From NCBI GenBank assembly GCA_017554745.1, contig JAFZHS010000021.1:124001-188000 (forward strand): a stretch of 64,000 bases of DNA. Direction: 5' to 3'. The translations under genes and the position numbers were made by a program. Under the pieces are notes generated by a model that was not told the origin of the DNA, searched no databases, and saw only the letters and a program-made list of their open reading frames with translations. Of the stretch, positions 50,490-58,737 are shown one piece after another. This DNA comes from Clostridiales bacterium (GTDB lineage Bacteria; Bacillota; Clostridia; Saccharofermentanales; Saccharofermentanaceae). Within the stretch, counting starts at the first letter, position 1. Each line of letters starts with the position of its first letter.

Positions 50490-51551
50490 ATGAATCTGAC
50501 ACTACATCTTACTGACAATTGCAACATGGACTGCAGCTACTGCATCCGCGAGAAATGCCCCAAGGACATGAGCGAAGAGGTGCTGCTCAAGGCATGCGAC
50601 CTCGCTTTCTCCAAGGGCCAGAAGGCGGGGCTTTGTTTCTTCGGAGGCGAGCCGCTGCTTAAGAAAGACCTTATCTATAAGGCTCTCGACTATTGCGACG
50701 AGTTGTCGAAGAAGACCGGCAAGAAGTTCGAGTGCAAGATGACCACCAACGGCACGCTGCTCGACGAGCAGTTTATAATGCGTGCCAAGAAGGCGAAAAT
50801 GGGCATCGGGCTTTCTTTCGACGGCACGGCGCAGGACGTCTGCAGAATTTTCGTAGGCGGCAAACCGACATCTGCCGTAGTCGAAGAGAAGGCGAAGATG
50901 CTCTTAAAGCACATGCCAGATTCCATAGCCCTCGCGACGATTGCGCCGCAGGCTGTTCCCTACTATGCCGAGTCCGTTAAATATCTTCACGATCTTGGCT
51001 TCAAGAAAATATCTTGCGTCATCGCGTACGGCCGCAAGGTCAATTGGACCGACGCCGACCTGGACATCCTCCGCGGCCAGCTCGAGCTGACAGCAGCTTA
51101 CGTTAAGGAACTCTTCATCAAGAAGGAGAGTTATTTCGTCTCACCGATGTGCGTCAAGATCACCGACTGCATCAGAGGCATGAACTCGGCTGAGCGCTGC
51201 CACCTGGGCGTCCGCCAGATGCCCGTCACGCCCGCAGGAAAGCTCTATCCCTGCACGTCATTTATCGGCGACGATGACTACCTTTTGGGCGACGTATTTA
51301 ACGGCATAAACGACGCGAAGGTCATCGAGATCTCCAAGCGCGCTGCAACGCCTGAGACGTGCGTCGGCTGCGACCTCGTCAAGCGCTGCACCAATTCGTG
51401 CGGGTGCTCCAACAGGATGAACACGGGCGACGAGAACAAGGTCTCCCCTCTCCAATGCACCTACGAGCGCATGCTGATCGAAGTCGCTGACGCTTTGGGC
51501 GAGGAGCTCTATCAGATAGATCCTGAGCGGTTCGCGAAAATGTTTGCGTGA
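50490..51551 (+). CDS. radical SAM/SPASM peptide maturase-like enzyme
   Basis: A 353-residue enzyme. The [4Fe-4S]-SAM motif is CNMDCSYC (C-x3-C-x2-C, about residues 11-18), GLCFFGGEPLL is the GGE motif, and TTNGTLL and LSFDG are further core motifs. The C-terminal SPASM domain is seen in CHLGVRQMPVTPAGKLYPC and CVGCDLVKRCTNSCGC, which would hold extra Fe-S clusters. Such enzymes modify ribosomal peptides or proteins (anaerobic sulfatase and RiPP maturases). The three small lipoproteins immediately upstream are the obvious candidate substrates. No SD is clear before ATG 50490, so translation may depend on the upstream gene. A terminator follows at 51684. Confidence 0.88.
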   Translation: MNLTLHLTDNCNMDCSYCIREKCPKDMSEEVLLKACDLAFSKGQKAGLCFFGGEPLLKKDLIYKALDYCDELSKKTGKKFECKMTTNGTLLDEQFIMRAKKAKMGIGLSFDGTAQDVCRIFVGGKPTSAVVEEKAKMLLKHMPDSIALATIAPQAVPYYAESVKYLHDLGFKKISCVIAYGRKVNWTDADLDILRGQLELTAAYVKELFIKKESYFVSPMCVKITDCIRGMNSAERCHLGVRQMPVTPAGKLYPCTSFIGDDDYLLGDVFNGINDAKVIEISKRAATPETCVGCDLVKRCTNSCGCSNRMNTGDENKVSPLQCTYERMLIEVADALGEELYQIDPERFAKMFA

Positions 51552-51564
51552 ATGCACTTCTTCA

Positions 51565-51650
51565 TGCACATAGAACTCTTTATTTGCATCTATGTGCACG
51601 AAAATGGCTACTTTCATGCACATAACAGCTGTTTTTCGCCTCTATGTGCA
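51565..51650. repeat. paired-hairpin intergenic element 4
   Basis: Two hairpins share one arm word: TGCACATAGA (51565-51574) with TCTATGTGCA (51589-51598), and TGCACATA (51617-51624) with TATGTGCA (51643-51650). Both right arms are followed by CG. It stands between the radical SAM gene and its terminator. Confidence 0.75.
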
Positions 51651-51683
51651 CGACTGCCCTCTTAAAAATATCACCCATAAAAA

Positions 51684-51709
51684 AGCCCGGGATCTCATAA
51701 TCCCGGGCT
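51684..51709. terminator. bidirectional terminator
   Basis: AGCCCGGGAT (51684-51693) pairs perfectly with ATCCCGGGCT (51700-51709), with A- and T-rich flanks on both sides. It separates the radical SAM cassette from the convergent solute-binding gene. Confidence 0.9.
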
Positions 51710-51789
51710 CTTATTACTTTTGCTACAAAGGTCTCAAAAGATAAGTTTTTATGGCATGCCTGGAGTATACTCTCTAATTCCTACTAAGT

Positions 51790-51880
51790 CAATAGGAATT
51801 TGCAACTCCTATCAAAGTTTCAGCAAATCCTGTCAAGGGAAACCACAAATCCTGTCAGGATTCCGCAACTCCGCGCAACG
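51790..51880. repeat. degenerate tandem repeat near the solute-binding gene end
   Basis: GCAACTCCTATCAA, GCAAATCCTGTCAA, ACAAATCCTGTCAG and GCAACTCCGCGCAA recur about every 25-30 bases just beyond the 3' end of the 810-residue gene. An AATTCCTA ... TAGGAATT inverted pair lies at the left edge. No ORF; possibly another decayed structured spacer. Confidence 0.4.
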
Positions 51881-51886
51881 CTCAAA

Positions 51887-54319
51887 TTACTTTCTCTCGT
51901 CCAAGACCTTCTGTACTCTGTCCTGAGCGATCTTGACGACTTCGTCCAGATCCTTCTGGCCGGAGAAGTATGCGGGCATCTCTTCGACGAGGATGACGTT
52001 GATCGAAGCGTCCTGAGAGTCCGTCTTGGAGCAGCTATCGATAGTCTTCTCGAGCTCTTCTACCTGGTCGTAAGTGAACTTGACCCTGTTCTGAGGAATA
52101 TCCATGCCATAGCCGTAACCATAGTACATGCCGTCGATGGGGTTCTCGTTGAAGTAATCGACAGCCTGGTGGCCGATATCCTCGAAAACCTCACGGTTGA
52201 GAGAGAATGAGCCTGACTTGCCGATTTCTTCCTGGACTTCGTCAGAAAGGAGCATCTTTACGAACTCTGCGCATGCATCGAGATCGTAAGCCTGAGCGGA
52301 GATCGCTACGGAAGTATAAGCGCCGATCATAGGTCCGCGGCCGTCTGAAGAAGGAAGTCCGAGGATCGCGTTAGCGCCGTTCAGCTCGTTGATGTTTGAG
52401 AAGTAGGTGTAGAAGCCATAGACGCTGGTATTGATAGCTGTCTGGGGCTCAGAATTCATGTTCATAGGATCGTAAGTTACGATCATGCCCATGTTCTCCT
52501 GCTCATCCCAGGACAAGCTGGATTCGCGGACGTTGTCCTTAACGTATTTCGCGAGAGCCGCAAAATCTTCACCTGAGAAATCAGCCTTGCCGTTTACGAT
52601 GAACTTGTCGCTCATAGCGCCGAAAAGCTGTGTGAAGTAGTGAGCCTGGCCTGAAGTGATGATGTCCTCACCATTCAAAGCATCGTTTAAGAAATCAATA
52701 TACTCCTCGGTAGTAAATCCGACGCCGCTCTTGCCTGCGTACTTGGCATCAGTCTGGATACCCTCGATAGTGAAGCTGACCGGGAGCGTGTAGAGCTTGC
52801 CGTCTGTCTTGGAGCACTCAAAAACATTGGTGAAATACTTGTTTGAGTCAAGATCCTTTACGTAAGGCGAGAGGTCAGCCAGGTAGTTATCGCTCTGGAG
52901 CTGGCCGTAGTAGCTGACGTCCATGAAGATGTCAGGTCCGTCGCCGTTAATGATGTCCATTGCAAGCTGGTTGCTCATTTCGGCAGAGAACTTGTCAGAG
53001 ATCGCGGTGAGCTCGTCATCGCTGTTGATATCGTTGTAAGCGTTGCCGAGTTCTACTGTGTAACGGTCAGTAACTTCGATGAAGTATTTGCCGTTAGTGT
53101 CGTTAAACTTCATGATGGCGTCGCCGACTGTCTCTTCAACATAGCCGTAAGAAGCATAGAGCTCAAGGATAGTCTTGCCTGCGTGAGGGTTCTTGTCTGC
53201 CTTTGTGAAAAGGATTACCTTGAACTCCTCATCGGACATATACATGTTAGAGAAACCTTCGCTGTGGTAAACGGAACCGCAAAGAAGGAATGAATCCTTA
53301 TCAACAGAAGCAACCTGCAGGTTAGTAAGAATGTTTCTGCTTACTCCGCACCAGCTGAAATTGAAGATCTCTTCTACTGACTTTTTCTGCATGTCGATCT
53401 TAGAAAGTCCGACAGGTGTTGAAGTGTAGACACAACCGTCAGAACCGACAGTGGCATTGTAGTAGGATAACGTATCCATCCAGCTGTAATCTTCGCTCTT
53501 AGCCTTCGAAAGCTCGCATGTCACAAGGTCTATCTCGTAGTAGTTCTGACCGTTATTCGTATCTGCAGGGACCATGATCTTCGTATCGCTGATCGGGAAT
53601 ACTGCAGAAGAGCTGTAGACGTCCTTGCCGGGTTCCTTAATGTCAATAGTTGTTACTGTGCCGTCCGGCTTATGAACGATTACCTGGACAGAAGACATGC
53701 TGCTCTCGTCATCCCATACGGAAGACAGATCGACGCGGTAATCACCGACCTTGAATGAACCGTAGATAGAGCCGTCGCCTTCGATCTCGTTATACTCGAG
53801 CTCTTCTCCGGTCATAGGATCGACAATGTGCTCTGTATTCTTCATCTCATATGTCTTATCGTCCCATGAGGTTGCATTGATCGACAGCTTTCCGTCAACG
53901 AACGTAGCGCCACTGACGTATTCGTTTTCGCCCATGAAGCCGTCCATATCAAAAGTGTTGACTACTTCGCCGGTTTTCTTGTCGAGTATTGTCAGCTTCT
54001 CGATCTGGTACTCCGTGTAATCAAAGGTCTCCCAGTCGATGTTGCCCGTAGGGTATTGATAGCTGCCGCTTGTATAGACGGCAACATAATTGTCGTCAGT
54101 ACCGGCAAGCTGAGAATAGATATACTCGAGCTTCTTGCTCTTATCGACCTCAGGCGAAACGTCGATGACCTTAGTATCGTACCAGGGCGTATCAGCGGTG
54201 ATCTTATCGCCGCTGTGGCTCTTGGTGCTGCCACCCTTCTTCTTACAGGATGTCAGGGGCACCAACATGATTGAAGCAGCCAGCACGCCGGCCACAAGTT
54301 TAGAGGTTAATTTGTTCAT
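51887..54319 (-). CDS. large solute-binding lipoprotein (family 1) with N-terminal sensor-like domain
   Basis: An 810-residue lipoprotein (lipobox LTSC, Cys 25). Residues about 45-390 look like a beta-propeller or similar beta-repeat domain (KLTILDKKTGEVVNTFDMDG, VYTSTPVGLSKIDMQKKSVEEI). Residues about 395-810 form an extracellular solute-binding domain: MAMDIINGDGPDIFMDVSYYGQLQ-like strand, YTLPVSFTIEGIQTDAKYAGKSG, INTSVYGFYTYFSNI, and SFSLNREVF near the end. Family-1 binding proteins serve sugar ABC importers, but no transporter gene is adjacent. The propeller is an unusual addition. The SD is AAAGGAG. Confidence 0.85.
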   Translation of the reverse strand: MNKLTSKLVAGVLAASIMLVPLTSCKKKGGSTKSHSGDKITADTPWYDTKVIDVSPEVDKSKKLEYIYSQLAGTDDNYVAVYTSGSYQYPTGNIDWETFDYTEYQIEKLTILDKKTGEVVNTFDMDGFMGENEYVSGATFVDGKLSINATSWDDKTYEMKNTEHIVDPMTGEELEYNEIEGDGSIYGSFKVGDYRVDLSSVWDDESSMSSVQVIVHKPDGTVTTIDIKEPGKDVYSSSAVFPISDTKIMVPADTNNGQNYYEIDLVTCELSKAKSEDYSWMDTLSYYNATVGSDGCVYTSTPVGLSKIDMQKKSVEEIFNFSWCGVSRNILTNLQVASVDKDSFLLCGSVYHSEGFSNMYMSDEEFKVILFTKADKNPHAGKTILELYASYGYVEETVGDAIMKFNDTNGKYFIEVTDRYTVELGNAYNDINSDDELTAISDKFSAEMSNQLAMDIINGDGPDIFMDVSYYGQLQSDNYLADLSPYVKDLDSNKYFTNVFECSKTDGKLYTLPVSFTIEGIQTDAKYAGKSGVGFTTEEYIDFLNDALNGEDIITSGQAHYFTQLFGAMSDKFIVNGKADFSGEDFAALAKYVKDNVRESSLSWDEQENMGMIVTYDPMNMNSEPQTAINTSVYGFYTYFSNINELNGANAILGLPSSDGRGPMIGAYTSVAISAQAYDLDACAEFVKMLLSDEVQEEIGKSGSFSLNREVFEDIGHQAVDYFNENPIDGMYYGYGYGMDIPQNRVKFTYDQVEELEKTIDSCSKTDSQDASINVILVEEMPAYFSGQKDLDEVVKIAQDRVQKVLDERK

Positions 54320-54457
54320 TGAAAAAAATAACTCCTTTCCTATTATTCCCCATTAAAGTATGGCAGTCCGAAAACCGCCTTCAGTGCCTATAGTATACAG
54401 CAAAATATCAATTTTAATAGAGTTTTGAGCCGATTTAAGAAAAACTTAAGGGTTTCT

Positions 54458-55297
54458 TTACCGTTTGGCGGGCCTTTTTTTCTTTGCCACATATCCCGGC
54501 AAAATTACTATCGCTGCTGCCACTGCCATTACTGCGAGCGCGAAAACTATTACCTTCACCCACACCGCTTTGTTAGTCTCGGCGCGGAAAACTCTTGCGA
54601 ACTCAGCTGACAGGTAATTCGAGCCCGGATACTTCTCCATAAGGCTGTCCTGAAGAGCTGCAGGATCTGCATTTGTGGTTATCAGCATGTTCACGTCACT
54701 GATTGCGTCATATTCCACAAGATAGTCGTCGAGCCTTGCCATGAAGTCATCCCAGGTAGCCGGATCGTACTTGTAATAGAGCATGTAAGGATCAGCGGGA
54801 ACCTCCGAAGCCCACGCGGTATCGCCGTCCGCGCACCTGATGTACGCGTACTCACCATTTAGGGGCGCTTCCGAAGCATCAAGCCTGAACATATAATCAG
54901 TGCCTGCAGGAGCGCCGTAGTACTTCATGACATCGCTTGGGACGGCTATATAAGCTTCCGCAATCTCGCCGTTGTTAAGACCGTCAGCGAGCTCAGTAAT
55001 CAGGGAATCGTCGAAGACGTAGATGTTTTCGACGCCCTCCATCTGACTGATCGCCGGGATGTCCACGTACAAAATGTAGCGGCTCTCATCGGCGGGCCTT
55101 ATCTTCTTGCCGTCCAGATACGTCCTGTTAAGCGTGTCCACGCCCCTGTCGACCGTGTAAACAAAGATGGAATCCGTGTCCGGCACCTCGTCCGTACAGT
55201 AGTCCGAGAGAAAACATATGCATGTAAACCCTGAAATGACAGCAACGGCCGCGCAAACGACCAGAAGCCTTAAAACATTGATCCACTTTGGAGTCAT
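54458..55297 (-). CDS. double-anchored extracellular protein of unknown function
   Basis: A 279-residue protein with an N-terminal membrane helix (VLRLLVVCAAVAVISGFTCICFL) and a C-terminal helix (VWVKVIVFALAVMAVAAAIVILPG), ending in a basic KKKRPAKR tail. The middle (about 32-245) is an acidic extracellular domain with Tyr-rich patches (YIAVPSDVMKYYGAPAG, YMLYYKYDPATWDD). I recognise no enzyme motif. A minus-strand TATAAT (about 55330) lies in a 10-base inverted repeat (TATAATATCC ... GGATATTATA) that may mark a regulatory site. It is transcribed with or just before the solute-binding gene, 138 bases away. Confidence 0.65.
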   Translation of the reverse strand: MTPKWINVLRLLVVCAAVAVISGFTCICFLSDYCTDEVPDTDSIFVYTVDRGVDTLNRTYLDGKKIRPADESRYILYVDIPAISQMEGVENIYVFDDSLITELADGLNNGEIAEAYIAVPSDVMKYYGAPAGTDYMFRLDASEAPLNGEYAYIRCADGDTAWASEVPADPYMLYYKYDPATWDDFMARLDDYLVEYDAISDVNMLITTNADPAALQDSLMEKYPGSNYLSAEFARVFRAETNKAVWVKVIVFALAVMAVAAAIVILPGYVAKKKRPAKR

Positions 55298-55307
55298 ATA
55301 ATATCCG

Positions 55308-55340
55308 CCTATCCCTTTATTCAGGGGATATTATAGCAGG
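55308..55340 (-). promoter_or_regulatory. promoter box within an inverted repeat
   Basis: TATAATATCC and GGATATTATA form a perfect 10-base inverted repeat separated by about 19 bases upstream of the 279-residue gene. Each arm contains a TATAAT, one per strand, so an operator or a promoter pair is possible. Confidence 0.4.
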
Positions 55341-55398
55341 AATTGAAGGCTCATAGTTGATTACCGGTCGCTGGTGGAGATACTGGGTGAAGAATTGA

Positions 55399-56139
55399 TC
55401 AGTGTGGCAATTCCGCTGTGGCAAGAATGATAGCGTGATCTGTCGTCTGCCCGTAACGGTTATACTCGGCTACTTGTGCTTTAACTCTACCTTTCATGTT
55501 GGGAGAAACAAGCACGTTATCGATCTTAGATGATCTCCAGGTAGGTTCATCCAACAGTTTTTCATAGGGTAAAGCATCGAAAATATCATGGCATTCTAAG
55601 TTGCCGATTTCAGTATTCCAATCTCCGAAAACAACGACTTTCTTTCCTTCAGAAATCTCTTTCTCTTCTATAGATTTCTCCCAATTCAGCATGGCTTCTT
55701 TGGAAGCAAGTTGCTCGTCATAATGAGGCTTCTTACTATCGGCACAAGGTATGTTAACTACTCTAATCTCCAGACCGTCAGAAAGAGTAAATCCGGCGTA
55801 TCTGTATATAGTCTTGATGGTCACCTCGTCATAACGGATCTGCTTAGCTTTATGAGACCTCAAGACATATGCGCATGTTAAGCATGTGAATCTGAACTTA
55901 TCCTTTCTCTTGCTAAAGTCAGGGGCTATTATGCGTTCATATCCATATGGCCATAAGAACGCTTCGAGGTATTTTAACTGGTAAGCGCTGCACCCTGTGA
56001 TTAATATAGCGTCCGGGCTGTAATTATTTAATATATCTTGAGCCAGAATGCGAGCGCGTAGGCCGTGATCTCCGCGATAGCGTAATGCTTCTCGCTCTTC
56101 CTTGCCGCCGGTCATATTGGTTAATATCAATCTATACAT
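55399..56139 (-). CDS. endonuclease/exonuclease/phosphatase-fold protein
   Basis: A 246-residue DNase I-like (EEP) protein. Recognisable motifs are LILTNMTGG (start strand), VVVFGDWNTEIG (D-x-N), WRSSKIDNVLVSPNM (I-D) and YGQTTDHAIILATAE (D-H). The usual catalytic Glu near residue 45 is replaced (AILITGCSA) and the N-x-H step is weak (NIPCADSK), so activity is uncertain. The next gene begins 18 bases upstream, so the two form one unit. Base composition is AT-richer than in the surroundings, suggesting recent transfer. Confidence 0.8.
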   Translation of the reverse strand: MYRLILTNMTGGKEEREALRYRGDHGLRARILAQDILNNYSPDAILITGCSAYQLKYLEAFLWPYGYERIIAPDFSKRKDKFRFTCLTCAYVLRSHKAKQIRYDEVTIKTIYRYAGFTLSDGLEIRVVNIPCADSKKPHYDEQLASKEAMLNWEKSIEEKEISEGKKVVVFGDWNTEIGNLECHDIFDALPYEKLLDEPTWRSSKIDNVLVSPNMKGRVKAQVAEYNRYGQTTDHAIILATAELPH

Positions 56140-56157
56140 ATAATTCTCCCTTCATGT

Positions 56158-56844
56158 TTATGCAGCATATTTTTGTTTTATAGATTCCAAGTCTCGGACG
56201 GTGTTCTTATACCACCGCTTCAATTTTGTATTGCCATCAAATTCAGCATAAGCGGAAAGCAAGTAATCTATGGCAAACGTATTCCTAGAGTTGTATGAGA
56301 TCTGATGTAGCGAGGGTACTTTAAAGGATTTCAAGCACTCTATTCTGGATTTTTCCTGATTGGTCAATAAATGCGTATATTTATAAGGACTTTCTGTATT
56401 AATTAACCAAGTCCGCATCCGGTGACTATATCCATGAGGCGTATTTCTGACATATGAAACAATGCTAGTAGGCTTAAGCGGTGTGCCCGTGTTCATGTTG
56501 GTGATTTTATTTAAATTCTCGCGAGAAAAAAGATCTATATAATCCTCTGCAAGCCACAACCTGTGCCCATACTGTTTGCCCGTATAATCTGCAATTTGGC
56601 ACGTTCCATTATCTTCAATAACTACTGTTAATTTAGCGATCTCGCCGGAGTACCCCTTCTGTCTGGAGTATTTTAAAGCTATCCTGGGGTCTTCTGTGAA
56701 ACATCTAAGAAAAGGAGATACTAAACCCGAAGAAGATATGACGCGAGAACAGCAGACAGAAAGCAGGTCTTCAGGCAACGGGGACGCACAGACCAATTCG
56801 GTCTCTCCTACTGCAAGTGCTCTATAGAGCTCTATTTCTTTCAT
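56158..56844 (-). CDS. unknown protein, possible ADP-ribosyltransferase fold
   Basis: A 228-residue protein. The N-terminal part reads ELYRALAVGETEL ... SPFLRCFTEDPRIALKYSRQKGYSGEIAKLTVVIED; an early Arg and a FTEDPRIALKYS block resemble the Ser/Thr-plus-aromatic core of ADP-ribosyltransferase folds, but the catalytic Glu is not obvious. This is a weak structural guess. The C-terminal half is helical and Lys/Tyr-rich. It is upstream of, and probably co-transcribed with, the EEP-fold gene, and is divergent from the gene at 56960. The SD is weak (GGTAGGAAC). Low GC supports acquisition. Confidence 0.55.
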   Translation of the reverse strand: MKEIELYRALAVGETELVCASPLPEDLLSVCCSRVISSSGLVSPFLRCFTEDPRIALKYSRQKGYSGEIAKLTVVIEDNGTCQIADYTGKQYGHRLWLAEDYIDLFSRENLNKITNMNTGTPLKPTSIVSYVRNTPHGYSHRMRTWLINTESPYKYTHLLTNQEKSRIECLKSFKVPSLHQISYNSRNTFAIDYLLSAYAEFDGNTKLKRWYKNTVRDLESIKQKYAA

Positions 56845-56959
56845 TGTTCCTACCTTCTTTTGTAGATTTTCCTCATTGTATAGCTTCTCGGTGGGTATTG
56901 CACGAGGAAGATTTCTGTGCTAATTTTTTAATATCCCCACCCGATTAGGAGAAATCATA

Positions 56960-57877
56960 ATGAAGGAATATGAGAAGATAGCCGGCCTCTTTTATGAGAA
57001 AGCCGCTGAACGAGTGAAGCAGAAAGTTACAGAAAGCGGTCTAAAGCACACCGAGATATACCCTCCTGATCATAAGCAGATTAGCCGGATAATTAATAAC
57101 AACCGACAGAAAAATAATCCGTATTTGATTAGCAATGCCGTATTAAAAAGTTTCTACATTGATGAAGGCGGTGATCACATCCCATGCGGTTTGGTTGAGA
57201 AGCTGGACTTTGAATCAGTAAAAGAGGTTCTGTGGGGATCAGATAAAGAGATCGAATCTTACATTCACGAGCTGTTTAATCTTCTATGGGAAGAAGTGTG
57301 CGTGCAAGAACATCAAATCGATGCTGAGTTATATTTATCCGACTATATCCCATATGCAAAATACAGTACATATTGGGATCTGCTTTTCAATAACAATACC
57401 AGCGGGATCCTTCATGTTTCTCCAGCGGATGACGAAGCTAAAAAAGTTGTTTTAACTGCCATCTCAACCTTTGGTATTTATGAGGATACTGTTATCGAAT
57501 TAATCGATCCTGCAAGAAAAGAAGCTTTATTGTTTTTATACAGCAAATGCCACGAAGATTTTTTGTCCAAGTTCCTTGAATTTGCAAACAATACCGATTC
57601 CTATCACTCACTAAACAAGACGATTAAAAATGTTCTGGTCAACGGAATCTTTATTCCATTGCTCGAAAAGCACAAACCTGACGCATCATCTCTCGGATTA
57701 AGAGTTAGAAATCTAATAAAAGAAGATCTCTCATATAGCGCCGCCCTTATCTTTAATACTCAAATAGATAATCCGAAGTATAGACATCAACTTATAAGAG
57801 CTTCGTCTGAATATATCTGCAAATTAGAGAAGATACAAAGACAACAGGTAAATTTCTTATCCCCTTGTTATCCATAA
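56960..57877 (+). CDS. DNA-binding-like protein, unknown
   Basis: A 305-residue protein. The N-terminal ~70 residues (FYEKAAERVKQKVTESGL, HTEIYPPDHKQISRIINNNR) look like a helix-turn-helix with an N-terminal helix similar to XRE-type repressors. The rest is helical, without recognised motifs. It is divergent from the EEP/ART-like pair with about 115 bases between start codons, so it may regulate them. It could equally be an independent protein such as a phage defence or phage-derived factor. The SD AGGAGA lies 7 bases before ATG 56960. Base composition is AT-rich as in its neighbours. Confidence 0.55.
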   Translation: MKEYEKIAGLFYEKAAERVKQKVTESGLKHTEIYPPDHKQISRIINNNRQKNNPYLISNAVLKSFYIDEGGDHIPCGLVEKLDFESVKEVLWGSDKEIESYIHELFNLLWEEVCVQEHQIDAELYLSDYIPYAKYSTYWDLLFNNNTSGILHVSPADDEAKKVVLTAISTFGIYEDTVIELIDPARKEALLFLYSKCHEDFLSKFLEFANNTDSYHSLNKTIKNVLVNGIFIPLLEKHKPDASSLGLRVRNLIKEDLSYSAALIFNTQIDNPKYRHQLIRASSEYICKLEKIQRQQVNFLSPCYP

Positions 57878-57910
57878 CTGAATAATCGTAACTAATACTC
57901 TCGACAAAAC

Positions 57911-57931
57911 GGCCCGACAATCAGTCGGGCC
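57911..57931. terminator. bidirectional terminator
   Basis: GGCCCGAC (57911-57918) pairs with GTCGGGCC (57924-57931). It ends both the 56960 gene (+) and the small gene at 57977 (-, with TTTTGT). Confidence 0.85.
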
Positions 57932-57976
57932 ATTCTGCACATAAAAAACTCCGGAAAGGAAAACAAAAAATCAGTC

Positions 57977-58117
57977 TTAGTAATCTGCATCCTCGATGCC
58001 GTCGATCTCGTCATACTCTTCCTCGAGATCTTCCCAGCGCTGACGCCTGTCCTGCTCGCGCCTCTTCTCTTCCCTGGAAGAACCGGAGCCGAATAGCAAA
58101 GATAGTAAGATACACAT
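57977..58117 (-). CDS. 46-residue small protein
   Basis: ATG 58117, with a perfect GGAGGTG SD 6 bases upstream, encodes a 46-residue peptide: MCILLSLLFGSGSSREEKRR, then a charged helix (RQRRWEDLEEEYDEIDGIED). A short hydrophobic start followed by an amphipathic, strongly charged tail suggests membrane association or a coiled coil. A TATAAT box at 58159-58164 (minus) and the terminator at 57911 frame a complete transcript. I do not recognise it. Confidence 0.6.
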   Translation of the reverse strand: MCILLSLLFGSGSSREEKRREQDRRQRWEDLEEEYDEIDGIEDADY

Positions 58118-58194
58118 ATGGCACCTCCGTTATAAATCAACCGTCTCTACTTAGTTGCATTATATATGGGTGCACGTGCCAATAATGGGACAGT

Positions 58195-58665
58195 TTAGAA
58201 GAGGTTGACCGATTTTCCGTCCTGATTGTAGATCTTCTTCTCATTAACAACGACATAGATCTCGCCGCCGAGCTTCTCAGCCTTCTTGGCGATGACCTTG
58301 AAGTCGATCTGTCTGCCGCTGATCTCGAGCATGATCTTGCTGACCTTGCTCGCAGTAGTCTTCTTAGCGGTAGTCTTTTTAGCGGTCGTTGTCTTCTTCG
58401 CAGCAGTTGTTTTCTTAGCTGTGGAAGTAGTTTTCTTGGCGGTTGTCTTTTTAGCTGTAGTCGTCTTCTTAGCCGTTGTTGTTTTCTTGGCTGTCGTAGT
58501 CTTCTTGGCAGCGGGCTTCTTTGCTGTAGAAGTGGTTTTCTTGGCGGTAGTCGTCTTCTTCGCAGTAGTCTTCTTTGCCGTGCTCTTCTTCGCAGGCTGT
58601 GTAGCCTTGGTAACAGCCTTTACAGTGTCGTTAAAGATCTTAGTGATATCGAGTTCATCTGCCAT
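58195..58665 (-). CDS. KTT-repeat basic protein with C-terminal small domain
   Basis: A 156-residue protein. Residues about 24-108 are lysine/threonine/alanine repeats (AKKTTAKKTTTAKKTT pattern, about 15 copies), like histone H1 or other bacterial histone-like tails that bind DNA or RNA. Residues about 110-156 (ISKIMLEISGRQIDFKVIAK region) form a compact C-terminal domain, similar to the DUF6465-type domain seen next to such tails in Clostridia. It may compact or bridge DNA. The repeat is coding on the minus strand; the long plus-strand frame over it is its shadow. An SD GGAGGAACG precedes ATG 58665. Confidence 0.8.
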   Translation of the reverse strand: MADELDITKIFNDTVKAVTKATQPAKKSTAKKTTAKKTTTAKKTTSTAKKPAAKKTTTAKKTTTAKKTTTAKKTTAKKTTSTAKKTTAAKKTTTAKKTTAKKTTASKVSKIMLEISGRQIDFKVIAKKAEKLGGEIYVVVNEKKIYNQDGKSVNLF

Positions 58666-58737
58666 GATCGTTCCTCCGATTCAGTTTTTTGCCTTAATCA
58701 ATATCTATCATACTATACCGGCCAGCGTTCCTTCACT

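Noticed and set aside
58131..58150. Third copy of the antitoxin RNA motif before the 46-residue gene
   Set aside because: Only about ten bases (AGACGGTTGA) match; no closing hairpin or terminator in the right place.
58320..58600. Repeats that could be mistaken for a CRISPR array
   Set aside because: The repeats are short, contiguous and in frame with AKKTT codons; there are no unique spacers.
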